Shown here piece after piece: positions 16,091 through 27,900 of a stretch of 64,000 nt of DNA. Under the pieces are notes generated by a model. That model made no database searches and was not told the DNA's origin. It saw nothing but the letters and a program-made list of their open reading frames with translations. Origin of the DNA: a virus; the IMG/VR virus record IMGVR_UViG_3300023109_000014, positions 18,462 through 82,461 of that record. One strand, 5' to 3'. The stretch's first letter is position 1, and every line of letters starts with the position of its first letter. The translations under genes and the position numbers were made by a program.

Positions 16091-16864
16091 ATGGCGATAT
16101 TTTATTCAGATGTGTTAGTTAAGATTGGTGAGCATGAATTTTTTGCTTCGAGCGCAAGCATGAATGCTCAGAAAGGGTACGAAGGAATTCGTAGTGTAGG
16201 TTATAAAGGTACGGTTGGCGTTGTTCCATCTGGCCCATCAGGAGGAGATGCTAATTTTGAAATGGTTGGTTCTGCTCTAGATCCTGAATATTTTGAAATG
16301 CTTAATCCAGAAGTGAATGGAGAAAACATACAGGTCGGAGGAAGTGCTGGCCAGGACGGTTTACTAACAGATCTATCTGTAGATGTTGAACCCAATCAAG
16401 TTGTTACTTCATCCGCTAGTTTTCAATTTTTTGCACCACCTTCTCTAGATCCAAATACCACCCCGAGGGGCGGAGGCATTGAGGTTGCAAATAAAGCGGT
16501 AGTCGGTGGAGATTTGCTTCACGGCGCAGGAGATGGAACTACTGTTGGTTTAGATTCTTTTCGAGCGTCATATAGTTTATCTCAAGGATTCGACTCGATC
16601 TATGGATTGGGAGGTTTTTGTCCAATTTTTAAATATCGTACAGACGGAACAGAAGAGTTAACTATGGAGGGAGATAATTTGAGTGGAGCTATTGGAGATT
16701 GCGGTTATAAATGCCCAGAAATGCAATCTCTTGTTCTAAATCTTGGAGGTCTTTGTGGAGGACAGTGGAAGCGTCAGGTCGATGGATTTATAACTTCTCA
16801 AGGAGTTACAGTGAGTGAAGGTGGCGTTTTAACTGGAACAATGACTGTAACTGATTTTAGTTAA
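16091..16864 (+). CDS. Third tail tube-like protein
   Basis: This encodes 257 residues from MAIFYSDVLVKIG, beta-rich and Gly/Ser-rich. The start YSDVLVKIGEHEFFASSASM resembles tail-tube N-termini in which a first strand carries the ligand-like name residues and is followed by a Ser/Ala segment. The C-terminus, with a GVTVSEGGVLTGTMTVTDFS strand pair, is also tube-like. The frame is open up to ATG 16067, but ATG 16091 has the exact GTGTAT-N8-ATG spacing and overlaps nothing. Together with the two preceding genes it forms a run of three tube-type proteins before the chaperones. Confidence 0.5.
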   Translation: MAIFYSDVLVKIGEHEFFASSASMNAQKGYEGIRSVGYKGTVGVVPSGPSGGDANFEMVGSALDPEYFEMLNPEVNGENIQVGGSAGQDGLLTDLSVDVEPNQVVTSSASFQFFAPPSLDPNTTPRGGGIEVANKAVVGGDLLHGAGDGTTVGLDSFRASYSLSQGFDSIYGLGGFCPIFKYRTDGTEELTMEGDNLSGAIGDCGYKCPEMQSLVLNLGGLCGGQWKRQVDGFITSQGVTVSEGGVLTGTMTVTDFS

Positions 16865-16886
16865 AAATAAATTTAAATTTTTAAAT

Positions 16887-16908
16887 AACTAGATATAATA
16901 GTCTAGTT
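16887..16908 (+). promoter_or_regulatory. TATAAT inside a perfect inverted repeat
   Basis: Arms AACTAGA (16887-16893) and TCTAGTT (16902-16908) are perfect complements flanking TATAATAG. The -10-like TATAAT is at 16894-16899, 22 bases before ATG 16922. The layout suggests a promoter overlapped by an operator, or simply a small hairpin at the start of the chaperone gene leader. Confidence 0.45.
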
Positions 16909-16921
16909 AAAACTATTTATT

Positions 16922-17791
16922 ATGGCCGTTACTGCAATTAACAAAGAATTATATTCCTTCTCCGTGTCTCTTGAGGTAAACTCTCAAAAAGAAGTTGAAG
17001 TCGAGAAAGAGGTTGAAATTGAAAAAGAAGTTGAAGTCGAAAGAAAAAGAAAAAACAAAGAAACTAAAAAAATGGAAACGGTTCTTGTTACAGAAACAAG
17101 AAAAGTTAAAGAGAAAAAAATCGTCAAAGAAATGCGAGATGTTGTTGAAGAGCAGCCCGTCAGAATTATTTTAAGGAAACCTACTCGTACTCAATTAGAG
17201 GATGGAGATATGTTTTATAGTATTTGGCTAAACAAGTACATTAAGATGGGTTTGCTTACTAGAGCAATGCTAGCCAAGCAACATTTAGATGTTGGTGGGT
17301 CCTTGACGGAAGAAGAAAAACAAAGATATTCTCAGCTTTACGTAAGACTTTACGAAAAGCAACAAGCTGTTCAAAGGTTTAGCTTAAAAACAGAAGAAGA
17401 AAGAACTAACGACGAATCAGAAAGATTAAAGGTCGCTGTAGAAGAATTAGGGATCATCAGGAAAGAATTGACCGATTTTGAAGCTGTGCAGGCCAGTATG
17501 TTTGATCATACCGCAGATATTAAAGCAAGAAATAAAACTATTACTTGGTACCTATTAAGTCTTGCAAATGTTTCTTATGGAGATCAAGATAATTCAGAAG
17601 TTATTCCTTTGTTTCCTGGAGAAACTTACGATGATAAGTATCAATCTTACCTAGAGCTTGACGAACAAAACGATGAAGTTTATTTGAGATCAATTGATAA
17701 AATTAGTTCTCTCGTCACAATTTGGTACATGAGTGGAGTCTCCAATCAAGAAGATTTTGATAGACTGTTAGAAGAGATTGACTCCGAATAA
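16922..17791 (+). CDS. Tail assembly chaperone candidate 1
   Basis: This encodes 289 residues. Residues about 20-75 are alternating Lys/Glu/Val (EVEVEKEVEIEKEVEVE), probably a charged hairpin or helix. The body reads RIILRKPTRTQLEDGDMFYS, then a helix ending LLTRAMLAK and GGSLTEEEKQRYSQLY. This resembles phage chaperones that keep the tape measure soluble. It is two genes upstream of the tape measure, where such chaperones sit. Many phages make the second chaperone by frameshift. Here the two are separate genes with a stop in the second frame at 17799-17801, so no fusion product is expected from this junction. Confidence 0.55.
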   Translation: MAVTAINKELYSFSVSLEVNSQKEVEVEKEVEIEKEVEVERKRKNKETKKMETVLVTETRKVKEKKIVKEMRDVVEEQPVRIILRKPTRTQLEDGDMFYSIWLNKYIKMGLLTRAMLAKQHLDVGGSLTEEEKQRYSQLYVRLYEKQQAVQRFSLKTEEERTNDESERLKVAVEELGIIRKELTDFEAVQASMFDHTADIKARNKTITWYLLSLANVSYGDQDNSEVIPLFPGETYDDKYQSYLELDEQNDEVYLRSIDKISSLVTIWYMSGVSNQEDFDRLLEEIDSE

Positions 17792-17804
17792 CATGCCATG
17801 AAGC

Positions 17805-18881
17805 ATGGTCGAGAAACCTTCTAAAGAAAAAGAGCTTAGTCCAGACAAAATTGAAGAGCTGAATGAAATTCGGCTCCGAAAAGTACTTAGTGCCCTAATT
17901 CAAGGATCTTCTTTGATTAAAATATCTCCCAGTAAAGATAGCGTTATGCATGACATTAGCAGGACAGAGATAAAGTGTTACGCTAAGCATTTCTCGCTTG
18001 CCGATCAAATTCATCTAGATCAGAAATATGAAGAGTTTTTTTCCAAAGCTCAGGCAGGAGAAATTCCTACTAAGCAAGAAGCCTTGCAAAGAATGTACGA
18101 TAATGGGCTATGGACAGAGGAAAATGAAAAATGGGTCGCCGCTCAAAAAGAATTTATTAAAAATCTAGAACAAACAAAGTTAAAATTGACTATGTCTGCG
18201 CAGATTGCTAGCGTCCAAAAAAGCATTGATGGGGTTGAAGGTAAACTTAAAAAGCAGCAAGAAAAACGAGCAAAGCATATAGGAACTACTTGCGAGAGTT
18301 ACGCAAACGTACAAATGAATTCTTATACAATGATTTATTGTTTGTTTTCAGATGCAGAATGTAGCGAGCCCTTATTCTCTAAAGAAGATCAGGATTATTT
18401 ATCTCACGAAGATATTGGTTTGATAGTCATGTCTTACAATCAAGGCATGAAAAATCTTGATATTAGCGCAGTTAAAGAGTTATCTGTTAGCCCTTTTTTT
18501 ACTTCTTATTTTTCTTTAATTGAGGAGTCTCCCGCAGATTTTTTCGGAAGGCCTGTGCATCAGTTGAGTTTTTACCAGTTAAATTTATTAAGCTACGCAA
18601 GAGTTTTGAGATCAATAATTAAAAATACAGCTCCTCCAAAACAATATCACAGAGACCCAGACAAACTATTTGAGTGGGCAGAAAAAGGAGATAAGGCTAG
18701 AAAGCTAATGGAAAAAGCTGGTAACGAAGACAAGGCCTTTTCAATGGTTGGCGCAAAAAAAGAAGATTATGAACAAGCGGGTGTCGAAAGGCAAGGTAAA
18801 GATATTTTTGATTTAGCTAAAAGCAAAAAAGGTAAAAAGTCAGGAACTTTATCAATTATGGATTTCTTGGATGAATCTTAG
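17805..18881 (+). CDS. Tail assembly chaperone candidate 2
   Basis: This encodes 358 residues, 13 bases after the previous gene and 35 before the tape measure. Residues about 75-110 read KQEALQRMYDNGLWTEENEK, parallel to MLAK...GGSLTEEEK in the preceding gene, so the two probably share a chaperone module. The middle is helical with a coiled segment (about 120-160). The C-terminus is Lys-rich and disordered-looking (about 315-350). The start ATG lies in a CCATG-AAG-CATGG palindrome. Function is inferred from its position and this shared module; a structural tail protein is possible. Confidence 0.45.
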   Translation: MVEKPSKEKELSPDKIEELNEIRLRKVLSALIQGSSLIKISPSKDSVMHDISRTEIKCYAKHFSLADQIHLDQKYEEFFSKAQAGEIPTKQEALQRMYDNGLWTEENEKWVAAQKEFIKNLEQTKLKLTMSAQIASVQKSIDGVEGKLKKQQEKRAKHIGTTCESYANVQMNSYTMIYCLFSDAECSEPLFSKEDQDYLSHEDIGLIVMSYNQGMKNLDISAVKELSVSPFFTSYFSLIEESPADFFGRPVHQLSFYQLNLLSYARVLRSIIKNTAPPKQYHRDPDKLFEWAEKGDKARKLMEKAGNEDKAFSMVGAKKEDYEQAGVERQGKDIFDLAKSKKGKKSGTLSIMDFLDES

Positions 18882-18898
18882 ATAAATAGATTAGTTTA

Positions 18899-18907
18899 GT
18901 GTAAATA
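18899..18907 (+). promoter_or_regulatory. Possible promoter of the tape measure gene (GTGTAAATA)
   Basis: TTTAGTGTAAATACT (18895-18909) resembles the element at 16077 and carries TAAATA at 18902-18907, nine bases before ATG 18917. Spacing differs from the four leaderless cases. There is no Shine-Dalgarno site in the remaining gap. Confidence 0.35.
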
Positions 18908-18916
18908 CTATTTGAA

Positions 18917-21900
18917 ATGGCGCAAGAAAATATTAGAGTAAGAGTTAAGGCGATTGGGTTAGATCAAGACATCGCCAACCAAGCAAAAATAGGCGAAAAG
19001 AAAATAAAACCTATTAAGCTTTCTTTGAATGAAAAAGGGCTTGTGCAACCTCTCGGTAGAATTACTGGGCAAATGGGAGAATTCGAGAAATCGATGGATG
19101 CTGCGGTTGCTCGTGTATTCGCTTTTGGAGCTGCTGTTTCTGTTATAAATGGAGTATCTAGCGCATTAAAAGCTATGGCGCAATCTGCAATGGAAGTTCA
19201 AAAAGCTTTGAAGGATATCAATGTTATTATGAATATGTCAGAATCTGCTTTGCAAAATTTTGGCGGAGCTTTATTTGATGTTGCTAGAGATACTGCTTCA
19301 TCATTTGATGATATTTCTGCAGCAGCAACTGAATTTGCCAGACAAGGCTTAAGCGCTGACGAAACACTGCAGAGAATTGCTGACGCTATGACCTTAACGA
19401 GATTGTCTGGCATGGACTCTGTAGAAGCTGTAAATGCTTTAACCGCTGCAATTAATGGTTTTAATGACGCAGCAATCAATTCCTCTGATATTGTGAATAG
19501 GCTAGCTAATGTTGATGCCGCATTCGCTGTATCTTCAAAAGATTTAGCTGATGGATTGGCGCGAGCAGGGGCAACTGCCCAAGCTGCAAAAGTAGAATTT
19601 AACGAGCTGCTTGCTGCAGTTACAAGCGTTCAACAGCAAACCGCTAGAGGTGGCGCAGTGATTGGAAACTCTTTTAAAAGTATATTTACTAGGCTTCAGA
19701 GATCGAGCGTAAAAGAAGCTATGGAGGCTATAGGTGTCGCGACCCAGGATGCTTCTGGTTCATTTAGGTCTGGAATGGCAATCTTGCAAGATTATGCTAG
19801 AGGTTATGATAATTTATCTGACTCGCAAAAAGCTGCCACTGACGAATTAGTTGCTGGGGTTTTTCAGGTTAATAATTTAAAAGCTTTGATTAAAGATTTA
19901 AATAGTGAGTTTAGTATATACGATCAAGCTTTAAAAACTGCAAACAGTAGTACAAACGAAGCCACTCAAAGAAATCAAGAATTGAACAAGACTATGTCGG
20001 CTTTGATGACTCAAACTGGTCTATCTATTAAAGAGCTTGCTGCAGGCCTTGGAGAAATGACCCTTGGGCCTGGGATCGAGAAAGTTCTCGAAACAGTAAA
20101 ATCTTTATCTGACGGTTTAAATAACTTAATAGGTGAAGATACTGGCTCAAGCATAGGTAAAACTCTTTTAAAAGGCATTGGTAGTTTTATTAGTGGTCCT
20201 GGGATGGTTTTAATTGGGGGTGCGTTTATTAAATTATTTGCGTTTGTCGCACAACAAGGTTCGAGTGCACTAAAATCAATCTTTTCCATCAATAGCGAAA
20301 CTAAAAGACAAGAAGGTTTGCAGGCAGCAATTCTGCAAATATTAATGAATGAAGAAAGTATTCGACAGAAAATCCTGGGTGGCGCCGCAAGTCAAGCGGC
20401 GAAAGAGCAAACGATTTTAAGCGTTTTAAAAAAGCAAACCATGGAAAGGCAGGCGCAAGATGCGCTTTTAAAAAAAATCGCTGCGTCGTCTACATTAGCA
20501 AATGTCGCAATAAGTAATCAAGGAACCATTGTTCCGCATGGTAGGGGTTCTAGAGCTGCCGCAGGCAGAAAAGATCTTGGAATGTCTAAGGGTTATGTTC
20601 CTCCAGCCACTAAAGATTCTAAATTTATTCCATCTTTCGAGGCTGAACAAAAAGATATAGAGAGAAGGGTTGGAGGCGCAACTAAATCAGCTTCTCCAGT
20701 TTTAATAAAAGGTTTTCAAAAAACTAAAACGCAAAAACAAGATGTCGTCGCTAATACGGACGAGGTTGTTGTTGAAAATTATATGGGTTCGGGCGCTTCC
20801 GCCATTTTAAACAAAAACATGGCTCAAAGGTTTAGTTTTGATAATGGGGTAGAGAAATATTACTCTGCTGCAGAATATGGTTCAAAAAATTTCTATTCGT
20901 CTGGCTATGTTCCTAATTTCAAAGCAACAAATAAGCAGGTAATTAAATTAAATGCAGCTGGACAAGGAATTATAACTGCAGAAGCTGGAAAGTCAGAAGT
21001 TGGTAAAAATCATACAGTTACTGCTTCTTCAGTTTTTGATGGCCCAGTTCCTCCAGCATTTAAAGGTTCAAAATTTGAAGCAAGAAATTTTACAGTTGGA
21101 AGATTAGAACAATCTAAAGGAGGCTTTCATAGTATTGTAGATAAGCATATGACTACTGCATTAAGAGACGTTGCCCAAGATGTTGTTCCAGGTGGAAAGG
21201 TTAAAGGTTCTGGACCCCTGAGTGATTATTTAGATAAATCTGCAGGACCTCAATTTACTGGAAGAATTTTTGAGGCAACCTTAAATTATATTAAAAATTC
21301 AGTAGTTAAAAATGATCCTGGAACAGCTGGCTGGGATTTTCCTGGAGGACAGTTTCAAAAAAATCTAACTACTGCATTTAATCTTGATTCAAGAAAAGGA
21401 AAAAATGTCGATGCAAAAGTGTCATCCAGCAAAAAAAACATAGGAAGCGGCATTAAGAAAATTATTGACTCTAGGGGTGGTTATAAAAATTTAAAGCAGT
21501 ACAAAGATTTTGAAAAACAAAATAAAACTAAAAAAGCTTCTGCAGTTGGAAAACCAAGAGCTTCAAAAGGAATGATTCCATCAAATACCGCAAGTGTTCC
21601 GAATTTTGTATCCACTTGGGGTAAACCAGAATTGCTTAAAAAGATTAGAGAAAAGAATTTATCAAGAGCTCAAAAAGATATTAAAGGTTTTGACGGCATG
21701 AAGGCAACTAATGAATGGAGCGGTCAATTACCTATTATACAAGTCGCCGATAAAAAAACTGGAACAACAACTAGATTTACTTATGGTAAGGGAGAGTATG
21801 ATAACGAAAATAAGACTGACATTTTATATTCAGAAAGAGCTAAAGGGGTAGACGTAAACGATCCTTCTATGAAAGGTGGAGCTAATAGAAATTTTGATAA

Positions 21901-24900
21901 AATCGCAGAGTTTACAGGAAAAAGAAGTTGGAAAAATAAAGAGATTCATAGCACCTTTGACCAAATTCGAGCTTCTTCAGGCAAGACTCCTTGGGAAACC
22001 ATAATCAATTCATTCCCGCAATTAAAACAAAGAGTTAAGCCAGGAATGTCAACCTCGGGAACTTTTCAAATTGGTACTGATGAAATCGAATATAGAAATA
22101 TTAAATCTTTAAAAACTAAAGTTAATAAATGGGTTAAAGAAAATGGTATAGAGTCATTTAATAATTGGTCAGAAGCAAATTTAGGCTTTAATACAAAAAA
22201 CTCAATTTTAAGCGGAACTGCATCTGGCGAATATTTTGCTATGGATGCATATACAAAAATATTAAAAAAAGGAGACAAGCATTTTAATCGAGATGAAAAA
22301 GCTGGCTTTTATTCTCAGGGAACTGTCCCTAATTTTATTATTGATAAGAATACTGAAAGATCTATATTGCTTAAACAATGGCAGGGAAAACTTGATCAAG
22401 CCAGAACTCTCGCTAAATCAGGAAAACCCAGAGCTCAAACAGACCCTCAAATTAGCCAACTGAATGGCGAAGCAAATGGAATATGGAGCCAGATTGTTAA
22501 AATGCAATCCCCTCAAAAGCCAAAAACCAAAAACGAAAAAAGCCACTCTGAAGGTTTGATCCCTAACTTCTCTAGTTATTTAGATGCTGGCAGCAATGTT
22601 GATAAAAGTTTTGGAGGAGGGATTGTTCCTAATTTTGTCAAGGTTGGCGAAACAAATCTAGAGAGAGACCGCCTTTTAAAGCAATGGCAAGGCAAACTTG
22701 CACAAGCAAAAACCTTATCTCAATCGGGTAAACCCAGAGCTCAAATAGATCCTCAAATTAGCCAGCTTAACGCAGAGGCAAATGGGGTATGGAGCCAAAT
22801 CCAAAGTTTAAAAACTTCAAAAAAAGAAAAAACAGGAAAATTAGGAAAAGGTTCTACGCTTAGAAGATCTGAGGGTCTTGTTCCCGCTTTGGCAAAAGGT
22901 GGAATACCAAACTTTAGCGAAGATAAGATGCGTGAAGAAACGTTAAGTAGGACAATATCGAAAATGTCTGAAGGTTTAGTTCCCAACTTTGCTCTCAAAA
23001 GAAATGCTGGACTAAGAAAGTTTTACGATTTTGACGAAACTTTAGGAACGTATTCTAAAAACGTTAAATCTAAGGATTTATTTCAAGCGGAGTCAGCAGG
23101 GCTTGCGAAACCAACCCCTCTCGCAAAAGAACTTGAGGGGCAAGCCGTAACTATTTTAACCGCAAGAGCAAAGCAGTCAACTCCATTTATTGAAGAAAAA
23201 TTAAAGAAGTGGGGTATTAATCCTGAAAAGATTATGACTACTGCGGATATGTTTAATAATCTTAAAATTGCTAATGACGGGTCTGGAAAAATTATTAAGG
23301 CTCAAGGAGGAAGAATCTCTGGTTATAGAAATTTAAAACCTGCCGAGAAAAAAGCTATTCTTCTTGAAAGAATATGGAAAAAACAAGGAGGTCAATACGA
23401 TTTAATTGATGATGCGATTGAAAACATCGAAGCAATTAAAAACTTAAGGAATGAAAATATAACTGGCACTCATTATCAATTTAGTGGTCAGCATTCTGGA
23501 AGAGGTAGTGGGAATGCCGAAGGTTTAGTTCCCAACTTTGTTCAATCAGAAAATACTCAAAAAGATCTTGTCCCCAATTTTGCTGCAAAAAGCATGCCTG
23601 TTCCTGGTTATTTAGAAAAAGTTTCCAGAGAAATTCAGTCTGCAGGGGGTAGTGCTCAAATTGTTGGTGGGGCTCCTAGAGATTTTTTAATGGGAAAATT
23701 TCCTAAAGATTGGGATGTAGAGGTTTTTGGTTTAGAACAAGAAAAGTTGCAAAAAATATTGTCTCCATCTTTAACTAAAGAAGGTTTAGTTGGTAAAGAT
23801 TTTGGAGTATTCAAAGCTAAAAGTGGAGGTCAAGATTTTGAGTTCTCGATGCCAAGAAGAGAAAAGAAAGTGGGTGTTGGGCATAGAGGTTTTGAGGTTG
23901 AAGTAGATCCTAACATGGGGCGTAAAGAAGCTGCACAAAGAAGAGATTTAACAATCAATTCTATTTCTTACGACCCCCTTACAAAGAAATTTATTGACCC
24001 CTTGGGGGGGAGGAAGGATTTACAAGACGGCATCATGAAGCCTACGTCTCCCAGATTTAAAGAAGACCCTTTGAGAGTGTTAAGATCTATGCAGATGGCT
24101 GGAAGGTTTAATCTTTCTGCAGATAAAGAATTGGTCAACTATTCTCGAGAAATGACTGGACAATTTAAAGACCTTCCGAAAGAAAGAGTGAGAGAAGAAT
24201 GGATGAAATGGGCATCTAAATCTACCAATCCAGAAAAAGGTTTACAATTTTTAAAAGAGTCTGGGTGGATAAAACATTTTCCTGAAATTGATCAATTGCA
24301 GGGAGTTCCCCAGTCTCCCAAGCATCACCCTGAAGGAGATGTGTTTAATCACACAAAGCTTGTGACGAATGCAATGGCGAATAATAAAAACTGGCAAATG
24401 CTTCCAGAGAAAGAGAGGGGTAAATTAATGTTTTCTGCTTTGACTCATGATTTTGGAAAAGTTACAAATACACAAATAAGTAAAGATGGCGCTATAACTT
24501 CTTATGGGCACGAGAAAGCTGGAGTAGCACCAATGAAAAGTTTCTTGGGTAGGATTATGTCTCAAGGAGAAGCGAGTAAATTATCTAAAGACTTAACGCC
24601 TTTTGTTGAAAGACATATGTTTCACTCAAATTTTCCTCAGAATTTGACGCAGAAATCTATTAATAGGTTGACTAAGGACGTAGGGGACCTAAGCAAGTTT
24701 CAAATATTGCTTGAATCTGACATGGGTAAAAATTTATCGGATGATGTAACTGCCAGAAAATTTACTCAGGTTGACGAAAAAAATATTAATAAGATGAGTT
24801 CAATCGCAAAAGAAAGTGGAATATATAAAGAGCCGCCTAAGCCGATTGTACAAGGTAGGGATTTGATGCAAGAAAAATTAATAGAACCTGGCCCTCAAAT

Positions 24901-27900
24901 GGGTTCTGTATTAAAACATCTAGAAGAAGCTCAAATAAGTGGAGAGTTTAAAACTAAAAAAGGGGGAATTGAATATTTTAAAAATAACAAAGAAGATATA
25001 TTAAAACGTATTAATAAATTTACCCCAAAAGGTAGAATGTTGAGAGGGAGAGCTAGCGGAGAAGTTCCAGAAAAAATAAATTATTCTCAAGGCTTGGTGC
25101 CTAATTTTGCTAGAATACCTTCTATGTTTAACGTTAAGCAAACTAAAACTGGCAAGGATTACGTAATGCAAAAAGATTTGGAACTTGCTAAGACGCAGTT
25201 TCCTGACGCAACTTTTAAACAATGGGGCAAGAATCCAAAGATGCATTTCATTTCTGGACATAAACCTCAAAATAAAATAACGAAGGACAAGGTATCCTTC
25301 GCGTCTAACGTAGACTTGCAGGAGTTCGGTAGCTTTGCCGCCCAAAAAGGATATCCAGAAGTAATGGGAGCGATTGTTAAGTCAACTCAAGTTAAACAGA
25401 ATTCTTCAGGTAATAGAAATTATGATCGATTGACATCTTGGAAAAACAAAAAAGAAGAAGTTCCTAATCAAATAAATATTAAAGATGCCCAATCTCTCTC
25501 TACTGAAGACTACAAATCTTTTCCAATGGGTAAAGCTGGAGCAGATTTAAAAAGATTATATAATCCTGACAGTTTTGATAATGTATCTAATACAATTTTT
25601 ACTTCTTCAGCACCTCAAAAAGCTCTTGCAAAATCCGCAGAGAAATTCACTACAAATAAGATAGAAAATTCTGAGGATATATTAAATTTTGTTAAGAAAT
25701 CTCGTGGGTCAGAATCAATTTCAACCGAACAAATAAATAAATTATATCAAGAGTTTGCTGAAATGAAAGGTCTTGCAGTTATGTCTGATGGACATGTGCC
25801 TAATTTTGCTTCTCCTGCTTTTAATAAATTCATAAAAGATAATATACATAATAAAAATTATAAAAATATTTCTGATAAAGTAACTAAATTGAATCTATCT
25901 GTTGGCAATGCGTATGGAGTTGGTGGTGATATTCCTCAAGATGTTAAAATTTTAAATCGTTTAACTTCTCAATTATCTAAAGTAACAAACCCGCTCATGG
26001 GTCCAACAGGCAAAGGTTCAAGGGATAGAGTATACGAATCAAAAGAATTTGCGCAGAAATTTAACAAAACTGAGTATGACAAAATCTCAAAAGAAATTAC
26101 AACATTGCAAAAAGAAAAGTTTCAATTAAGTCGCCCATCAAATCCAGACAAAAATCCAGACAGAGTTAAAAAAATTGAGTCTCAAATTTTAAAGAAAAAA
26201 GAGCAGGCAACTAATACGCAATTTTATAAAGCTAAATCTGAAGCGGTGAAGAAAGAAGATCAAGGAATAGAAAGGTTGTTTCAAGAAAAATTTACCGTCC
26301 AAAAAGATCAAATTGTTTCGCCTACAGGTAAAACTGTATCAACTAAAGATTTAAATTCTATTGAAGAAGAGTTTAATGAATATATGTTTGCCAAGCAACA
26401 AAAAAGAACTAATACAAACGAAGAATTAGTCTTGCCCAATTTTTCTGTTACTGCCCCAGAAACAGTCCCAAACTTTGTCAACGTAAAAGCAATGAGAGAG
26501 CTTGCAAAAAGAGGTGCAACTGAAGGAGAGAGAGCTGCCGCTCAAAACATGTTAGCAAAGCATGGGTTTAAGAGTAAAACAATCACATCTAGAAGTTGGC
26601 ACGATAAAATATTTTTAGAAAATTATATTAAAAATAACGGTCCTAAGTCTGACCTTGAGATGTTAATTAAGAAAGGTTATGCTGAGAAAGAATTAGTTTC
26701 CCTAAAAAAACAATATCAAAATGACCCTCAATCTGTTAAAATTGCAAATCACGGTATTGTTCCAAGCTTCTCAAAACAAAAAGACCGAATAAGTGAAGCG
26801 GATTACGAAACCCAATTGTATAAAGAAAACTTTAAAGACTCATCTCAAAAACAAAACGTCAACAATTTTAGCTTTGTCGATGACAGAACAACCTCTTCTT
26901 CAGGCTCTCAAAGTTTTGCAGAGGGTATGGTTTCTAAAGACGTAAGCTCTAGCAGTTCTTCTGTAGACTCCAAAAGTTTTGCAAGTGGAACTGTTTCCAA
27001 TATTTCTTCGCAAGAAACTGAAACTTTAGCAACTGGGTTTATTCCAAACTTTGGTATTCAATCTGACCGAATCAAGGAAGCGAGTCAAGCCTCTCAACTT
27101 TACGGACAAAATGTTGGGTATAAAGATACTCAAGTTAAAAAATTAGAAATTAACGGAAAGAAAGAGAGAGTTGTAGTAAACAATAAAGAAAAATTTTACT
27201 CTACTGGTTCAGAAGTTCAAAAAGCTTTTAGCCTCCCTTTTAAACCTAATGGAGGAATGGTTTTGCCTCCAAAAAATACTAAAGTCGGAAAAGAAAGAAG
27301 TAGAGAGTTTAGTAGTTTGGTTAATTCTTTTTCTAGCGGCGTAACTCCTACTGCCGATTCTTCTCCTCCTACTTTGGCTTATGGAGCTATGCCAAATTTC
27401 GCGGTATTCAGAAAATATTCTCCAAACACCTTAAGGAAATCCAAGATTAAGGATTATTCTAACGAAGAGTTTTCTTCGATAAGTAGAGCTTTATCGGAAT
27501 TTAACCTTATGTCTATGGGGTCTAGAGGAGGTTTGATGGGTCAAAAATTAAAGTCTGAGTCTCGAGCAGAAGGTTTATTTAAGACTAAGACGCAAGAGCA
27601 AAAAGATGATTTTAGACAATTTTTTAATTCAAGAGAGTTTAGAAGCTTAACAAAGAATGTTCAGGAAAAACTTAAAGTTGATTTTCCCGATTTATCCAGG
27701 GGTTACGGTTATAACGTTGACCCTTTTGCTGTGAGGCAACTCGAGAATGTAAGCGCTGGAACAGTTCCAAATTATGCAAATTTAAGTTTATATAGAGGGC
27801 AAAAAAAATCAACTATAGATAAACCCAGCGTTGGTAAAAATATGCCAAGCTTTGGCGGCGCACAAACTCCTCGAGACATTATTAATATAATTCAAAATTT

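Noticed and set aside
16922-18881. Programmed frameshift joining the two chaperone genes
   Set aside because: The second frame has a stop codon at 17799-17801 before its ATG and no slippery heptamer was found at the junction.
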